Shown in pieces: positions 41,410-50,155 of a stretch of DNA of 64,000 bases. Origin of the DNA: an uncultured Butyricicoccus sp. (lineage in GTDB: Bacteria; Bacillota; Clostridia; Oscillospirales; Butyricicoccaceae); NCBI GenBank assembly GCA_900547195.1, contig URFQ01000002.1:26562-90561 (forward strand), given 5' to 3'. Within the stretch, counting starts at the first letter, position 1; the number at the start of each line of letters is the position of its first letter. The position numbers and the translations under genes are program-made. Below the pieces are notes generated by a model. The model was not told where the DNA came from. It did not search any database and saw only the letters and a program-made list of their open reading frames with translations.

Positions 41410-42438
41410 TCACGCCATGGCGGCCAGACCGCCCAGGAGGGGCAGCATGACCGACAGAAGAATCGCGCCCGCAGATACGCTCAGCGCGAGCACAATCACA
41501 GGCTCCAGCCGCACGAGCAGGCGTTCCATGCGCAGCGCGGTATCCGCGGCCATGCGCGCGGCGGCCTCGTCCAGAAGGAACTCGGCGCGGCCTCCGGAGC
41601 GCAGGCGGCCGAGCGACGCGCCCGTGACCAGCCCGCTGGAGGCCAGCGCGGCCGGCAGCGGCCGGCCGGTTTCGAGCTTGTGCCGCATGCGCGCCACGGC
41701 GGGCGCAATATCCGGATGGCCGCACAGGGCCGCGGCCTGTTCGATGGCGGCCTGATCGTCCACCCCGCAGCGGCAGAACATGGCCAGCGCGGCCACAAAC
41801 CGCCCGGCAGCGATTTTGCGCGCGATGGTGGTGTTTTGAAACAGCTTCCAGCCGCTGTTTTGCAGGCTGAGCCACAGCAGGACGCCTGCAAAGACCGCGC
41901 CGGTCAGCGCCACGCCTGCAAGGCCGCTGAGCCAGCGGCCGGCGGCCATCGCCCACCGCGCGAACGGTGAAAACGACAGCCCGAGCGCCGCGAATTGGTC
42001 GGCAAACACCGGCAGCACAAAGCCGCCGGTTACAATCAGGATCGCGGTTGCCAGCGCGGCCATGACCGCCGGATATGCGGCGCGGCCGCCAAGGCGTTCT
42101 CCCGCGGCGCGTTCGCGCTCAAAATAGGTCGCCAGCGTGCCGAGGGTTTCCTCGGTGCGCCCGGCTGCTTCGCCGCGGCCGACCATGTCGCACATATAAT
42201 CCGGGAATACGCCGGCGCTTCGCATGGCGTCCGCAAGCGGGCCTTCGCGCACGCCTTTGCGCAGCGCAAGAAACAGCCGCTCGTCGGCCGGGGAAACCGC
42301 GCCGCCCGCCAGCGCGGCAAAGCACTCGCCGAGCGAATGGCCGCGCCGCAGCAGAGAACCCGTATCGCGGCAAAAATCAGCGAGAGCCGCCGGGCTGAGC
42401 GTGTGTTCGTAATTTTTCATCTTTTTGAGCAGCCGCAT
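41410..42438 (-). CDS. Type II secretion / type IV pilus F-family membrane protein
   Basis: 342 residues with two T2SSF domains (LADFCRDTGSLLRRGHSLGECFAAL near residue 19; AALAMFCRCGVDDQAAIEQAAALCG near 216) and three hydrophobic stretches, the last at the C-terminus (VIVLALSVSAGAILLSVMLPLL). GspF/PilC proteins form the inner-membrane platform for pilus assembly. First gene of its operon; the GspE/PilB ATPase and prepilin peptidase are not present in the window. Promoter-like TTTACC-17-TATAAT lies upstream on the minus strand. Confidence 0.85.
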   Translation of the reverse strand: MRLLKKMKNYEHTLSPAALADFCRDTGSLLRRGHSLGECFAALAGGAVSPADERLFLALRKGVREGPLADAMRSAGVFPDYMCDMVGRGEAAGRTEETLGTLATYFERERAAGERLGGRAAYPAVMAALATAILIVTGGFVLPVFADQFAALGLSFSPFARWAMAAGRWLSGLAGVALTGAVFAGVLLWLSLQNSGWKLFQNTTIARKIAAGRFVAALAMFCRCGVDDQAAIEQAAALCGHPDIAPAVARMRHKLETGRPLPAALASSGLVTGASLGRLRSGGRAEFLLDEAAARMAADTALRMERLLVRLEPVIVLALSVSAGAILLSVMLPLLGGLAAMA

Positions 42439-42581
42439 CCCTTGCCACCTTTCAAAATATTTGCTTCTATTTTATTATAGACGGATTTCATGGACAGGTA
42501 AAGGGCGAATCGGTTACGCAGCTTGCATACGGCAGAAAATTTGCGTGCAAACGGCGTTTGCCAAATAATCCGGCGTCCCCT

Positions 42582-42611
42582 TTGACTTTCCCCATGGGAC
42601 GCATGTATAAT
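42582..42611 (+). promoter_or_regulatory. Promoter of the tsaC-coaE-aminopeptidase operon
   Basis: TTGACT, 18 bases, TATAAT, about 55 bases before the TTG start of tsaC. Divergent from the pilus-like cluster. Confidence 0.75.
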
Positions 42612-42670
42612 GAAAACTGGAATATGTTGATCACGTATGGAAACGAGGATATAGAAGGGAAGAAACATAC

Positions 42671-43699
42671 TTGAATACCCTGTTACTGGATCCCATAAGG
42701 GACGATGGAGCGCTGCGGCAGGCCGGCGCGCTGCTGCGGGCGGGCGAAGTGGTCGGCATGCCGACCGAGACCGTATACGGCCTTGCGGCAAACGCCTTGG
42801 ACGGCGCGGCGGTCGCAAAGATTTTTCTTGCCAAAGGGCGGCCGCAGGACAACCCCCTGATCGTACACATTGCGGACAAAGAGCAGCTCTCAACGCTCGC
42901 GCGTATGGTGCCGGAAAGCGCGCGCAAACTTGCGGATGCGTTTTGGCCCGGCCCGTTGACCATCATTTTGCCCAAGGCCGCCTGTATCCCGGACGAGGTC
43001 TCCGCAGGGCTGGATACGGTTGGCATCCGCCTGCCGTCGCACCCGGTTGCGCGCGCGCTCATCCGTGAAGCGGGCGTGCCGCTCGCCGCGCCTTCGGCCA
43101 ACCTTTCGGGCAGGCCGTCCACGACCACCTCGGGCCATGTGATGGACGATCTTGGCGGCAAGATCCCGGCGATTGTCGAGGGCGGGCCGTGCGCGGTCGG
43201 CGTGGAATCGACCGTTGTCTCGCTCGCGGGCAACGTGCCTCGCCTGCTGCGGCCGGGCGGGGTTTCGCTCGAGCAGCTCGAGAGCGTGCTTGGTTCGGTC
43301 GAGGTGGACCGTGCCCTGCGCGAAAAGATCGGCGACGAGGTGCGTGTGTCTGCGCCGGGCATGAAATACCGTCATTACGCCCCGAAAGCGCCGGTCACGG
43401 TGGTCTGCGGCGACCCGGAACGCACGGCGGTATATATTACCCGCCATGCCGGGCTGGACGCGGGCGTAATTTGTTTTTCTGAGTGTGCGTTTCAGTTTGA
43501 AATGCATGAACGCCGGGTCATCGGCTCTTCGGACGATGTGCAGACCCAGGCGCGCCGTGTTTTTGACGCGCTGCGGTCGTTTGACGCGACGGATGTCACA
43601 GAAATCTGGGCGCAGTGCCCGGACGATACCGGCCTCGGCCTTGCGGTGGCCAACCGGCTCAAAAAAGCCGCAGGATTTCAAGTCGTCAACGTCGTCTGA
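42671..43699 (+). CDS. tsaC: L-threonylcarbamoyladenylate synthase (Sua5/YwlC type)
   Basis: 342 residues. Sua5/YciO/YrdC domain: AGEVVGMPTETVYGLAANA, AKGRPQDNPLIVHI, FWPGPLTIIL, SANLSGRPSTTT, GVESTVVSLA, RPGGVSLEQL, then a Sua5-type C-terminal domain (residues about 230-342), so the long form. It makes threonylcarbamoyl-AMP for tRNA t6A37. TTG start with AGAAGGGAAG upstream. Cotranscribed with coaE. Confidence 0.93.
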   Translation: MNTLLLDPIRDDGALRQAGALLRAGEVVGMPTETVYGLAANALDGAAVAKIFLAKGRPQDNPLIVHIADKEQLSTLARMVPESARKLADAFWPGPLTIILPKAACIPDEVSAGLDTVGIRLPSHPVARALIREAGVPLAAPSANLSGRPSTTTSGHVMDDLGGKIPAIVEGGPCAVGVESTVVSLAGNVPRLLRPGGVSLEQLESVLGSVEVDRALREKIGDEVRVSAPGMKYRHYAPKAPVTVVCGDPERTAVYITRHAGLDAGVICFSECAFQFEMHERRVIGSSDDVQTQARRVFDALRSFDATDVTEIWAQCPDDTGLGLAVANRLKKAAGFQVVNVV

Positions 43700-43711
43700 C
43701 GGAGGAAGCCT

Positions 43712-44308
43712 ATGAAAATCATTGGATTGACCGGCGGCTCGGGCGCGGGCAAAACCGCAGTATCGGTTTGTTTTCAGGCGCTCGGCGCGGGGACGGTGGA
43801 TGCGGACGCGGTTTATCGCAATTTGTGTGCCGGAAGCCGCCCCATGCTGGAGACGCTTGCGGCGGCCTTTGGGGATGTGCTGACCCCGGAAGGGGCGCTT
43901 GATCGCCCAAAACTTGCAAAAATCGTTTTTTTCGATCCGGAAAAGCTGGATATTCTCAACAAACTGACGTTTCCATACATCCGCGCCGCATCGGAGGCGC
44001 GGTTCATGGAACTGGCCCAAAGCGGGCATACTGTAATCCTGTATGACGCGCCTACGCTCTTCCAAACCGGCGCGGACGCGCTGTGCGCCGCCGTGGTCGG
44101 GGTAATTGCTTCACGTGAAACACGCATCGCGCGGATTATTTCCCGGGATGGGCTTTCCCGGGAAGCCGCCGCTGCGCGCATCGACGCACAGCCGGACGAA
44201 GGCTTTTACCGTAGCCGCTGCCGGTTTGTGATTGAGAACAATGGCACGCCGGAGGAACTGGAAGCGCAGGCATGTGAAATTTGGCGGAAGATCGAAAAAA
44301 TCCAATAG
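43712..44308 (+). CDS. coaE: Dephospho-CoA kinase
   Basis: 198 residues, the standard length. P-loop GLTGGSGAGKTAVS, DADAVYR, and the lid region ASRETRIARIISRDGLSREAAAARIDAQ. Phosphorylates dephospho-CoA in the last step of coenzyme A synthesis. GGAGG before the ATG; 12 bases after tsaC. A parS-like 16-mer lies inside the gene at 44107. Confidence 0.94.
   Translation: MKIIGLTGGSGAGKTAVSVCFQALGAGTVDADAVYRNLCAGSRPMLETLAAAFGDVLTPEGALDRPKLAKIVFFDPEKLDILNKLTFPYIRAASEARFMELAQSGHTVILYDAPTLFQTGADALCAAVVGVIASRETRIARIISRDGLSREAAAARIDAQPDEGFYRSRCRFVIENNGTPEELEAQACEIWRKIEKIQ
44107..44122. promoter_or_regulatory. parS-like site inside coaE
   Basis: TGCTTCACGTGAAACA has one mismatch to the parS consensus (third base). 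It encodes ASRET of CoaE; natural parS sites inside genes are known. Confidence 0.7.
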
Positions 44309-44331
44309 AACCAATACAAGGAGTGACTTGA

Positions 44332-45717
44332 ATGACTTCAGAAGAACTTTTTTATAACAAAAAGCCGGACTTTGACAAGACCGGCTGGGAAAAGGCATCG
44401 GAGTATGCGGAAGGGTATAAGACCTTCCTGGATATGGGCAAGACCGAGCGCGACGCGGTCACCGCGATGATCGAGCTGGCGCAGGAAGCGGGCTTTGCAC
44501 CCTACCGGCGCGGCATGGCGCTCAAACCCGGCGACCGTATTTACCGTGTCAACCGCGAAAAGGCGATTGTGCTGGCGGTCATTGGCGAGGAGAGCCTTGC
44601 AAACGGCATCCATCTGACCGCCGCCCATTTGGACGCGCCGCGCATCGATATCCGCACCGTGCCGCTCTATGAGCAGGAGGGCATGGCCTATTTCAAGACC
44701 CATTATTACGGCGGCCTGAAAAAGTATCAGTGGACCGCCATTCCGCTCGAGCTGCGCGGCGTGGTCTGCGTATGCCGGGATGGAAAGATGTTCAAGATGA
44801 AGGTCTGCATTGGCGCGGAGCCGGAGGATCCGAAATTCGTAATCACCGATCTGCTGCCCCATCTGGCGAGCAAGCAGATGCAGGAAAAAATGATTGACGG
44901 CATCAAGGCGGAGAACATGAATCTCCTGGTCGGCTCCCGTCCGTCCGATACCGTGGATGAAACGTGCAGTGAAAAGATCAAGCTTGCTGTTATGGAGTAC
45001 CTCAACCACAAGTACGGCATGACCGAGGCCGATTTCCTGTCCGCCGAGCTGTCGTGCGTGCCGGCGTTCAATTCCTGCGACATTGGATTTGACGGCTCGA
45101 TGGTCGGCGCATATGGCCATGACGACCGTGTTTGCGCGTATCCGGCGGCCACCGCGCTCATGCGAATGGGGGAGACCCCCAAAGTCACGTCGGTCTGCCT
45201 GCTGGTTGATAAAGAGGAGATTGGCTCGGATGGCGTGACCGGCATGCAGTCGCGCTTCTTTGACACATTTATGGCTGACCTGTGCCGCATGCAGGAGGTG
45301 TATCCCGAGGTTTGCTATGAAAATTCGGTGTGCCTGTCGACCGATGTGTGCAATGCGTTTGACCCGAACTACGCCGAGGTTTCCGAGCCGCGCAACGATG
45401 CGCGCATAAATTGCGGTTTTGCGCTGATGAAGTACAGCGGTTCGCGCGGCAAAAGCGGCACAAGCGATGCTTCGGCCGAGCTGATGGCGCGCGTGCGCCT
45501 GATCCTGGACAGCGCGGGTGTCCCGTGGCAGACCGCGCAGCTCGGCCGTGTGGATCAGGGCGGCGGCGGTACGGTTGCCATGTACCTTGCCAACCGCAAC
45601 ATCGACACTGTGGACGCGGGCGTGCCTGTGCTGTCCATGCATGCGCCCTTCGAAGTGATCTCCAAGGTCGATCTGTACAGCGCGTATCAGGGAATTATGG
45701 CATTTTACAAATCGTAA
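44332..45717 (+). CDS. M18-family aminopeptidase
   Basis: 461 residues. Zinc-binding elements: LTAAHLDAPRIDIRT (His near residue 87), SFDGSMVGAYGHDDR (CDIGFDGSMVGAYGHDD, Asp), LVDKEEIGSDG (Glu pair), and SMHAPFE near the C-terminus (His). Typical of bacterial aspartyl-aminopeptidase-like M18 enzymes (ApeA). Removes N-terminal residues from peptides in the cytoplasm. 23 bases after coaE; followed by a terminator. Confidence 0.9.
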   Translation: MTSEELFYNKKPDFDKTGWEKASEYAEGYKTFLDMGKTERDAVTAMIELAQEAGFAPYRRGMALKPGDRIYRVNREKAIVLAVIGEESLANGIHLTAAHLDAPRIDIRTVPLYEQEGMAYFKTHYYGGLKKYQWTAIPLELRGVVCVCRDGKMFKMKVCIGAEPEDPKFVITDLLPHLASKQMQEKMIDGIKAENMNLLVGSRPSDTVDETCSEKIKLAVMEYLNHKYGMTEADFLSAELSCVPAFNSCDIGFDGSMVGAYGHDDRVCAYPAATALMRMGETPKVTSVCLLVDKEEIGSDGVTGMQSRFFDTFMADLCRMQEVYPEVCYENSVCLSTDVCNAFDPNYAEVSEPRNDARINCGFALMKYSGSRGKSGTSDASAELMARVRLILDSAGVPWQTAQLGRVDQGGGGTVAMYLANRNIDTVDAGVPVLSMHAPFEVISKVDLYSAYQGIMAFYKS

Positions 45718-45749
45718 TAAAATGCTGTAATATACAATTGGTAATCTCG

Positions 45750-45781
45750 AAAAGCTCCCTTCCCAAGAAGGGGGCTTTTTT
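45750..45781 (+). terminator. Terminator of the tsaC operon
   Basis: AAAAGCTCCCTTC / GAAGGGGGC with TTTTTT following. Confidence 0.85.
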
Positions 45782-45848
45782 ATGGCCAATTGCGCTTTTT
45801 CTGTCATAATGCTCAAAAAAGTTGGAAATACTTTGTCAGATATGCTGC

Positions 45849-45877
45849 TTGAGAAAATGGCATTTAAAGCCTATAAT
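45849..45877 (+). promoter_or_regulatory. Promoter of the sucrose operon
   Basis: TTGAGA, 17 bases, TATAAT. The start region is followed by GAAACCGATTCC (45890-45901), which resembles one half of a LacI/ScrR-type operator; no regulator gene is nearby. Confidence 0.75.
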
Positions 45878-45937
45878 AAAGCCATAATATGAAACCGATT
45901 CCACAATGCAAAAAAGACGATCAAGGGAGGTATCCGT

Positions 45938-47848
45938 ATGGATTATCAAAAAATTGCAGCGGAGCTGCTCAGGCAGGCCGGCGGCGCGGGCAACATCGTT
46001 TCCGCCGCGCACTGCGCGACGCGGCTCCGTCTCGTCATCGCGGACAACAGCAAGGTCAGCAAAAAAGGGCTTGAGAACGTTGACGGCGTAAAAGGGGTGT
46101 TTGAAGCGCAGGGACAGCTGCAAATCATCTTTGGAACCGGCGTTGTAAACAAAGTTTACGATGCGTTCCTGGCTGCGGGCGGCATCAGCACGGCGTCTAA
46201 GGAGGAGGCCAAGGCCGCGGCGGCATCCAAGGCAAGCCCCTTCCAGCGCTTTATCAAGACCCTCGGCGACATCTTCGTACCGATCATTCCGGCCATCGTC
46301 GCCTCGGGCTTCCTCATGGGCATCATGGAAGCTCTGAATTTCATGAATAACAACGGGTTTGTTGCAATCGATACCACAAGTTCGATTTACGTCTTTGCTA
46401 CCCTGTTCGCCAACACGGCGTACACCTTCCTGCCCATCCTGATCGCGTTTTCGGCGGCCAAGGTTTTTGGCGGCAACCCCTTCCTCGGCGCGGTCATCGG
46501 CATGATTATGATCCATCCGAACCTGCAAAATGCCTGGACGGTGGCCACCGAAGGCGTGCAGACCATGCAGCCGGTTTTCGGCGGCCTGTATGAAGTCCCG
46601 CTTGTCGGCTATCAGGGCCACGTCATCCCGGTCATCATCGCGGTATGGCTGATGTGCGCCATTGAAAAGAAGCTGCACAAGGTCGTGCCGTCCATGTTTG
46701 ACCTGTTCGTCACCCCGCTCGTTTCCGTGTTTGTGACCGGCTACCTGACCCTCGCGGCCATCGGCCCGGTGTTTACCTTCGTCGAGACCAACATCATCAA
46801 CGGCATCCAGTGGCTGATCGCCATCCCGCTCGGCCTTGGTTCGTTCGTCATGGGCGGACTGTACGCGACCACGGTGGTCTCCGGTATCCACCACATGTAC
46901 ACCATCATCGACCTCGGCCAGCTCGGTGAGTTCGGCCTGACCTATTGGCTGCCGCTCGCCTCGGCGGCGAACGTTGCGCAGGGCGGCGCGGCGCTCGCAG
47001 TGGCGCTCAAAACCCGCGATCACAAGCTCAAGTCCATGGCGCTGCCCGCTTCGCTGTCCGCGTTCATGGGCATCACCGAACCCGCGATTTTTGGCGTCAA
47101 CCTCCGCTTTTTGCGCCCGTTCATCGCAGGCTCGATCGGCGGCGCCTGCGGCGCGCTGTATGCGTCCATTGTGCAGCTCGGCGCGACCGGCACGGGCGTA
47201 ACCGGGATTTTCGGCGTGCTGCTCCATCTGCATCGCCCGCTGCAATACCTCATCGCAATGGGCATTGCCGCTGGCGTGGCGTTCGTGCTGTCGTGGATTC
47301 TGGGCGTAAAAACCGGGGAGGACGAACCGGCTTCGGCAGGGCAGGCGCCCGAGGAAGCGTCCGCGGCGCCGCAGGTCTCTGAGGCCGCGCCGGCGGAATC
47401 CGGGCTGGACGTCTGCGCGCCCATTACGGGCAAGGTCGTGCCGCTCACCGAAACCGGCGACGAGACCTTTGCCTCAGGCGTGCTCGGGCAGGGCGCGGCG
47501 ATTATCCCGGCGGAGGGGAAGGCCGTCGCCCCGTTTGCCGCAACGGTTGCCGCGGTCATGGGCCACGCGGTGGCGCTCGAGGGCGATGGCGGCGTAGAGC
47601 TGCTGATCCACGTGGGCGTCAACACCGTGGAGCTGAACGGAAAATATTACACCCCGCACGTCAAGGAGGGCGACCGCGTCGCGCCCGGCCAGACGCTGCT
47701 CGAATTTGACATCCCGGCCATTCGGTCGGCCGGATACCCGGTCATCACGCCGGTGATCGTCACCAATGCGGACGATTTCGCGTCGGTCGAGGCTGTGACC
47801 GGCAAGGACGTGCAGCGCATGGACGCGCTGCTCGCGGTACGGAAATAA
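45938..47848 (+). CDS. scrA: Sucrose-type PTS transporter, domains EIIBCA
   Basis: 636 residues: EIIB with phosphorylated Cys26 (SAAHCATRLRLVI), EIIC with about ten membrane segments (residues 105-450; GITEPAIFGVNLRF is the conserved EIIC motif), linker, and EIIA with the phospho-His in ELLIHVGVNTVELNG. Imports and phosphorylates a beta-glucoside or sucrose-type sugar. Sucrose is inferred because the next gene is a GH32 hydrolase and a fructokinase ends the operon. GGAGG before the ATG. Long ORFs on the opposite strand are shadows. Confidence 0.9.
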   Translation: MDYQKIAAELLRQAGGAGNIVSAAHCATRLRLVIADNSKVSKKGLENVDGVKGVFEAQGQLQIIFGTGVVNKVYDAFLAAGGISTASKEEAKAAAASKASPFQRFIKTLGDIFVPIIPAIVASGFLMGIMEALNFMNNNGFVAIDTTSSIYVFATLFANTAYTFLPILIAFSAAKVFGGNPFLGAVIGMIMIHPNLQNAWTVATEGVQTMQPVFGGLYEVPLVGYQGHVIPVIIAVWLMCAIEKKLHKVVPSMFDLFVTPLVSVFVTGYLTLAAIGPVFTFVETNIINGIQWLIAIPLGLGSFVMGGLYATTVVSGIHHMYTIIDLGQLGEFGLTYWLPLASAANVAQGGAALAVALKTRDHKLKSMALPASLSAFMGITEPAIFGVNLRFLRPFIAGSIGGACGALYASIVQLGATGTGVTGIFGVLLHLHRPLQYLIAMGIAAGVAFVLSWILGVKTGEDEPASAGQAPEEASAAPQVSEAAPAESGLDVCAPITGKVVPLTETGDETFASGVLGQGAAIIPAEGKAVAPFAATVAAVMGHAVALEGDGGVELLIHVGVNTVELNGKYYTPHVKEGDRVAPGQTLLEFDIPAIRSAGYPVITPVIVTNADDFASVEAVTGKDVQRMDALLAVRK

Positions 47849-47865
47849 GGAAAGGAAATTTTCAC

Positions 47866-49278
47866 ATGAGCAATGCACTTTTTCGGGATTTGAAGCGTCT
47901 GGTTGAAGGGGAGGAGGCGCGCGCGCATGACCGCGTTGCGGCCGACCCATACCGGCAGGCATTTCACCTGATGCCGCCGGCCGGCTGGCTCAATGACCCC
48001 AACGGCCTGTGCTATTTCCGGGGGAATTATCATGTGTTCTATCAATACGGCCCGTTTGACCCCACCGGGGGCGTCAAGATGTGGGGGCATTACCGGTCGC
48101 CCGACCTGCTGCGCTGGGAGCGGTGCCCGGTGATGCTGTTCCCCGACCAGCCCTATGACCTCCACGGCGTGTATTCCGGCTCGGCCTTCATCGAGGACGG
48201 CGTCATGTACCTCTATTACACCGGCAACGTCAAGCATGAGGGCGACTACGACTATATCACGGCGGGCCGCGGCCACAATACCTGCCTCGCGGTCTCGCGC
48301 GACGGTTTGACTGCGGACAGCAAACGGCTTTTGATGGAAAACGCCGACTATCCGGCCGGGCTGACCTGCCATGTCCGCGACCCCAAGGTCTGGAAGGAAG
48401 GGGAAGCCTATTATATGGTGCAGGGCGCGCGCACGCTTGCGGACAAGGGCGAGGTGCTTGTGTTTACCTCCAAAGACCGCCTCCATTGGACGCATGCGGA
48501 CACGCTGACTACGGACGAGCCGTTTGGATACATGTGGGAGTGCCCGGACCGGTTCGCGCTGGACGGGCTGGATGTGCTGTCCGTGTCCCCGCAGGGGCTG
48601 ACGCAGCAGGGCGACCGGTTCCAGAACATCTATGCCTGCGGCTATTTCCCGGATGCGGCGCATCCAGTGGCCGGGGCTTTCGCGGAATGGGACAAGGGGT
48701 TTGATTTTTACGCGCCGCAGACCTTTCTGGCGCCGGATGGCCGCCGCATCCTGATTGGCTGGATGGGTATGCCGGACGCGGACTACGGAAATCCGACTGC
48801 GGCGCACGGCTGGCAGCACTGCCTGACCGTGCCATGCGAGCTAAACGCGCGGGGCGGCAAGATTCTGCGCCGCCCGGTGAAGGAGCTGGAAGCGCTGCGC
48901 GGGGAATTGCGCGTATATGAGACCGCCGGGACTCCGCATATCGAGACCGGCCGCGCGTTCGACCTGGTGTGGACGCCCGCGCGCGGGGAACTGAGGCTTG
49001 TCATCCGGGGCTGTGCCGTATTAGAATGGAAGAAGAACGCGCTGACGCTGTCCTTCCGTGCAGGCGGCGCGGGGCGCGCCGTCCGCCGCGCGGCGGTGGA
49101 CGCGCTGCGGGAGGTACGCATCCTCGGCGATGCATCTTCCCTCGAAATCTTTGTAAACGGCGGCGAAACCGTGCTGTCCACCCGCTATTATCCCGATGAG
49201 ACGGGCGGCGGCCTGCATTTTGAGGCGGGTGCGGGACGGGCGCAGGTCTGGGACATGCAGGCCATGGAAGTCCGCTGA
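47866..49278 (+). CDS. scrB: Sucrose-6-phosphate hydrolase (GH32)
   Basis: 470 residues. WLNDPNG with nucleophile Asp44, CHVRDPKVW (transition-state Asp), and MWECPDRF with the acid/base Glu; a beta-sandwich C-terminal domain follows (EIFVNGGETVLSTRYYPDE). Splits sucrose-6-phosphate to glucose-6-phosphate and fructose. Cytosolic, no signal peptide. 17 bases after scrA. Confidence 0.94.
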   Translation: MSNALFRDLKRLVEGEEARAHDRVAADPYRQAFHLMPPAGWLNDPNGLCYFRGNYHVFYQYGPFDPTGGVKMWGHYRSPDLLRWERCPVMLFPDQPYDLHGVYSGSAFIEDGVMYLYYTGNVKHEGDYDYITAGRGHNTCLAVSRDGLTADSKRLLMENADYPAGLTCHVRDPKVWKEGEAYYMVQGARTLADKGEVLVFTSKDRLHWTHADTLTTDEPFGYMWECPDRFALDGLDVLSVSPQGLTQQGDRFQNIYACGYFPDAAHPVAGAFAEWDKGFDFYAPQTFLAPDGRRILIGWMGMPDADYGNPTAAHGWQHCLTVPCELNARGGKILRRPVKELEALRGELRVYETAGTPHIETGRAFDLVWTPARGELRLVIRGCAVLEWKKNALTLSFRAGGAGRAVRRAAVDALREVRILGDASSLEIFVNGGETVLSTRYYPDETGGGLHFEAGAGRAQVWDMQAMEVR

Positions 49279-49291
49279 GAAAGGAAATCCT

Positions 49292-50155
49292 ATGATCAAG
49301 TTATTGGCGCTCGATCTGGACGGTACGCTGCTCGATTCCAAGAGCGGGATCCCGGCCGGCCACGTGCGCGCGGTGTGCCGGGCGCAGCAGGCCGGCGTGC
49401 AGGTCGCGCTGTGTACCGGCCGCAGCCTGAACGACGCGGCTGCCTTCAGCGGCGCGCTGGAAGCCCCGGCCGATTGGCTGATTTCCTGCAACGGCGCGGA
49501 TGTACGCCGCCCGGGGCAGCCGCCGGTGTCCACCGGGTATATGGAGCGGGCGCTGTTTGAGCGCCTGCTGGACGCGGGCGCGGCGCGCGGCGCGGAGCCA
49601 TGTATGTATACCCCCGAACGGGTGTATTACAGCCGGGCGTTTGAACGCTTTGTGGACAGCATCCGCGTGCAGGGCTGCCGGCTGGACTACGAAAACCGTC
49701 CCGACTATGTGCCCGCGTACACGCGCGAAGCATGGGACGCGGCGCTGGACCGGGAAGGCGGCGCGGTGTGCAAGGCCATCCTGTATCACGATGATCCGGC
49801 GGTGGTCGACGCGGTGCTGGATAGGCTGCGCGCCGAGGGCGGCTACGAACTGGCGCCGTCCGCCATGTTTGGCGGCAAGGTCAAAAACGTGGAGGTCAAC
49901 CGCGCGGGGGTAAACAAGGGCACGGCGCTTTTGGCGCTCGCGGCAAAGCTGGGTGTCCCTCGGGACGGGGTGATGGCCATCGGCGACAGCGACAACGATC
50001 TGGCGATGCTCGAAGCCGCGGGGCTGAGCGTGGCCATGGGAAACGCGCCCGATTATGTTTGCGCCGCAGCACAGTACCGCACCGCCACGAGCGATGAAAA
50101 CGGTGTGGGCCTGGCGATCGAGCGCTTTATCTTGAACGGGGAGGACGGAATATGA
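49292..50155 (+). CDS. Cof-type HAD-IIB phosphatase
   Basis: 287 residues: LDLDGTLLDSK (nucleophile Asp), SCNGADV, NRAGVNKGTALLALA, and AIGDSDNDLAMLEAAG. Cof-type HAD hydrolases dephosphorylate sugar phosphates or cofactors; here a role in relieving sugar-phosphate stress in the sucrose operon is plausible. Start at 49292 after GAAAGGAAA; overlaps the fructokinase gene by four bases. Confidence 0.9.
   Translation: MIKLLALDLDGTLLDSKSGIPAGHVRAVCRAQQAGVQVALCTGRSLNDAAAFSGALEAPADWLISCNGADVRRPGQPPVSTGYMERALFERLLDAGAARGAEPCMYTPERVYYSRAFERFVDSIRVQGCRLDYENRPDYVPAYTREAWDAALDREGGAVCKAILYHDDPAVVDAVLDRLRAEGGYELAPSAMFGGKVKNVEVNRAGVNKGTALLALAAKLGVPRDGVMAIGDSDNDLAMLEAAGLSVAMGNAPDYVCAAAQYRTATSDENGVGLAIERFILNGEDGI

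Noticed and set aside
45836..47245. Minus-strand ORF of 469 codons opposite scrA
   Set aside because: Antisense of the PTS transporter; His/Asp/Arg-rich composition is typical of a shadow.
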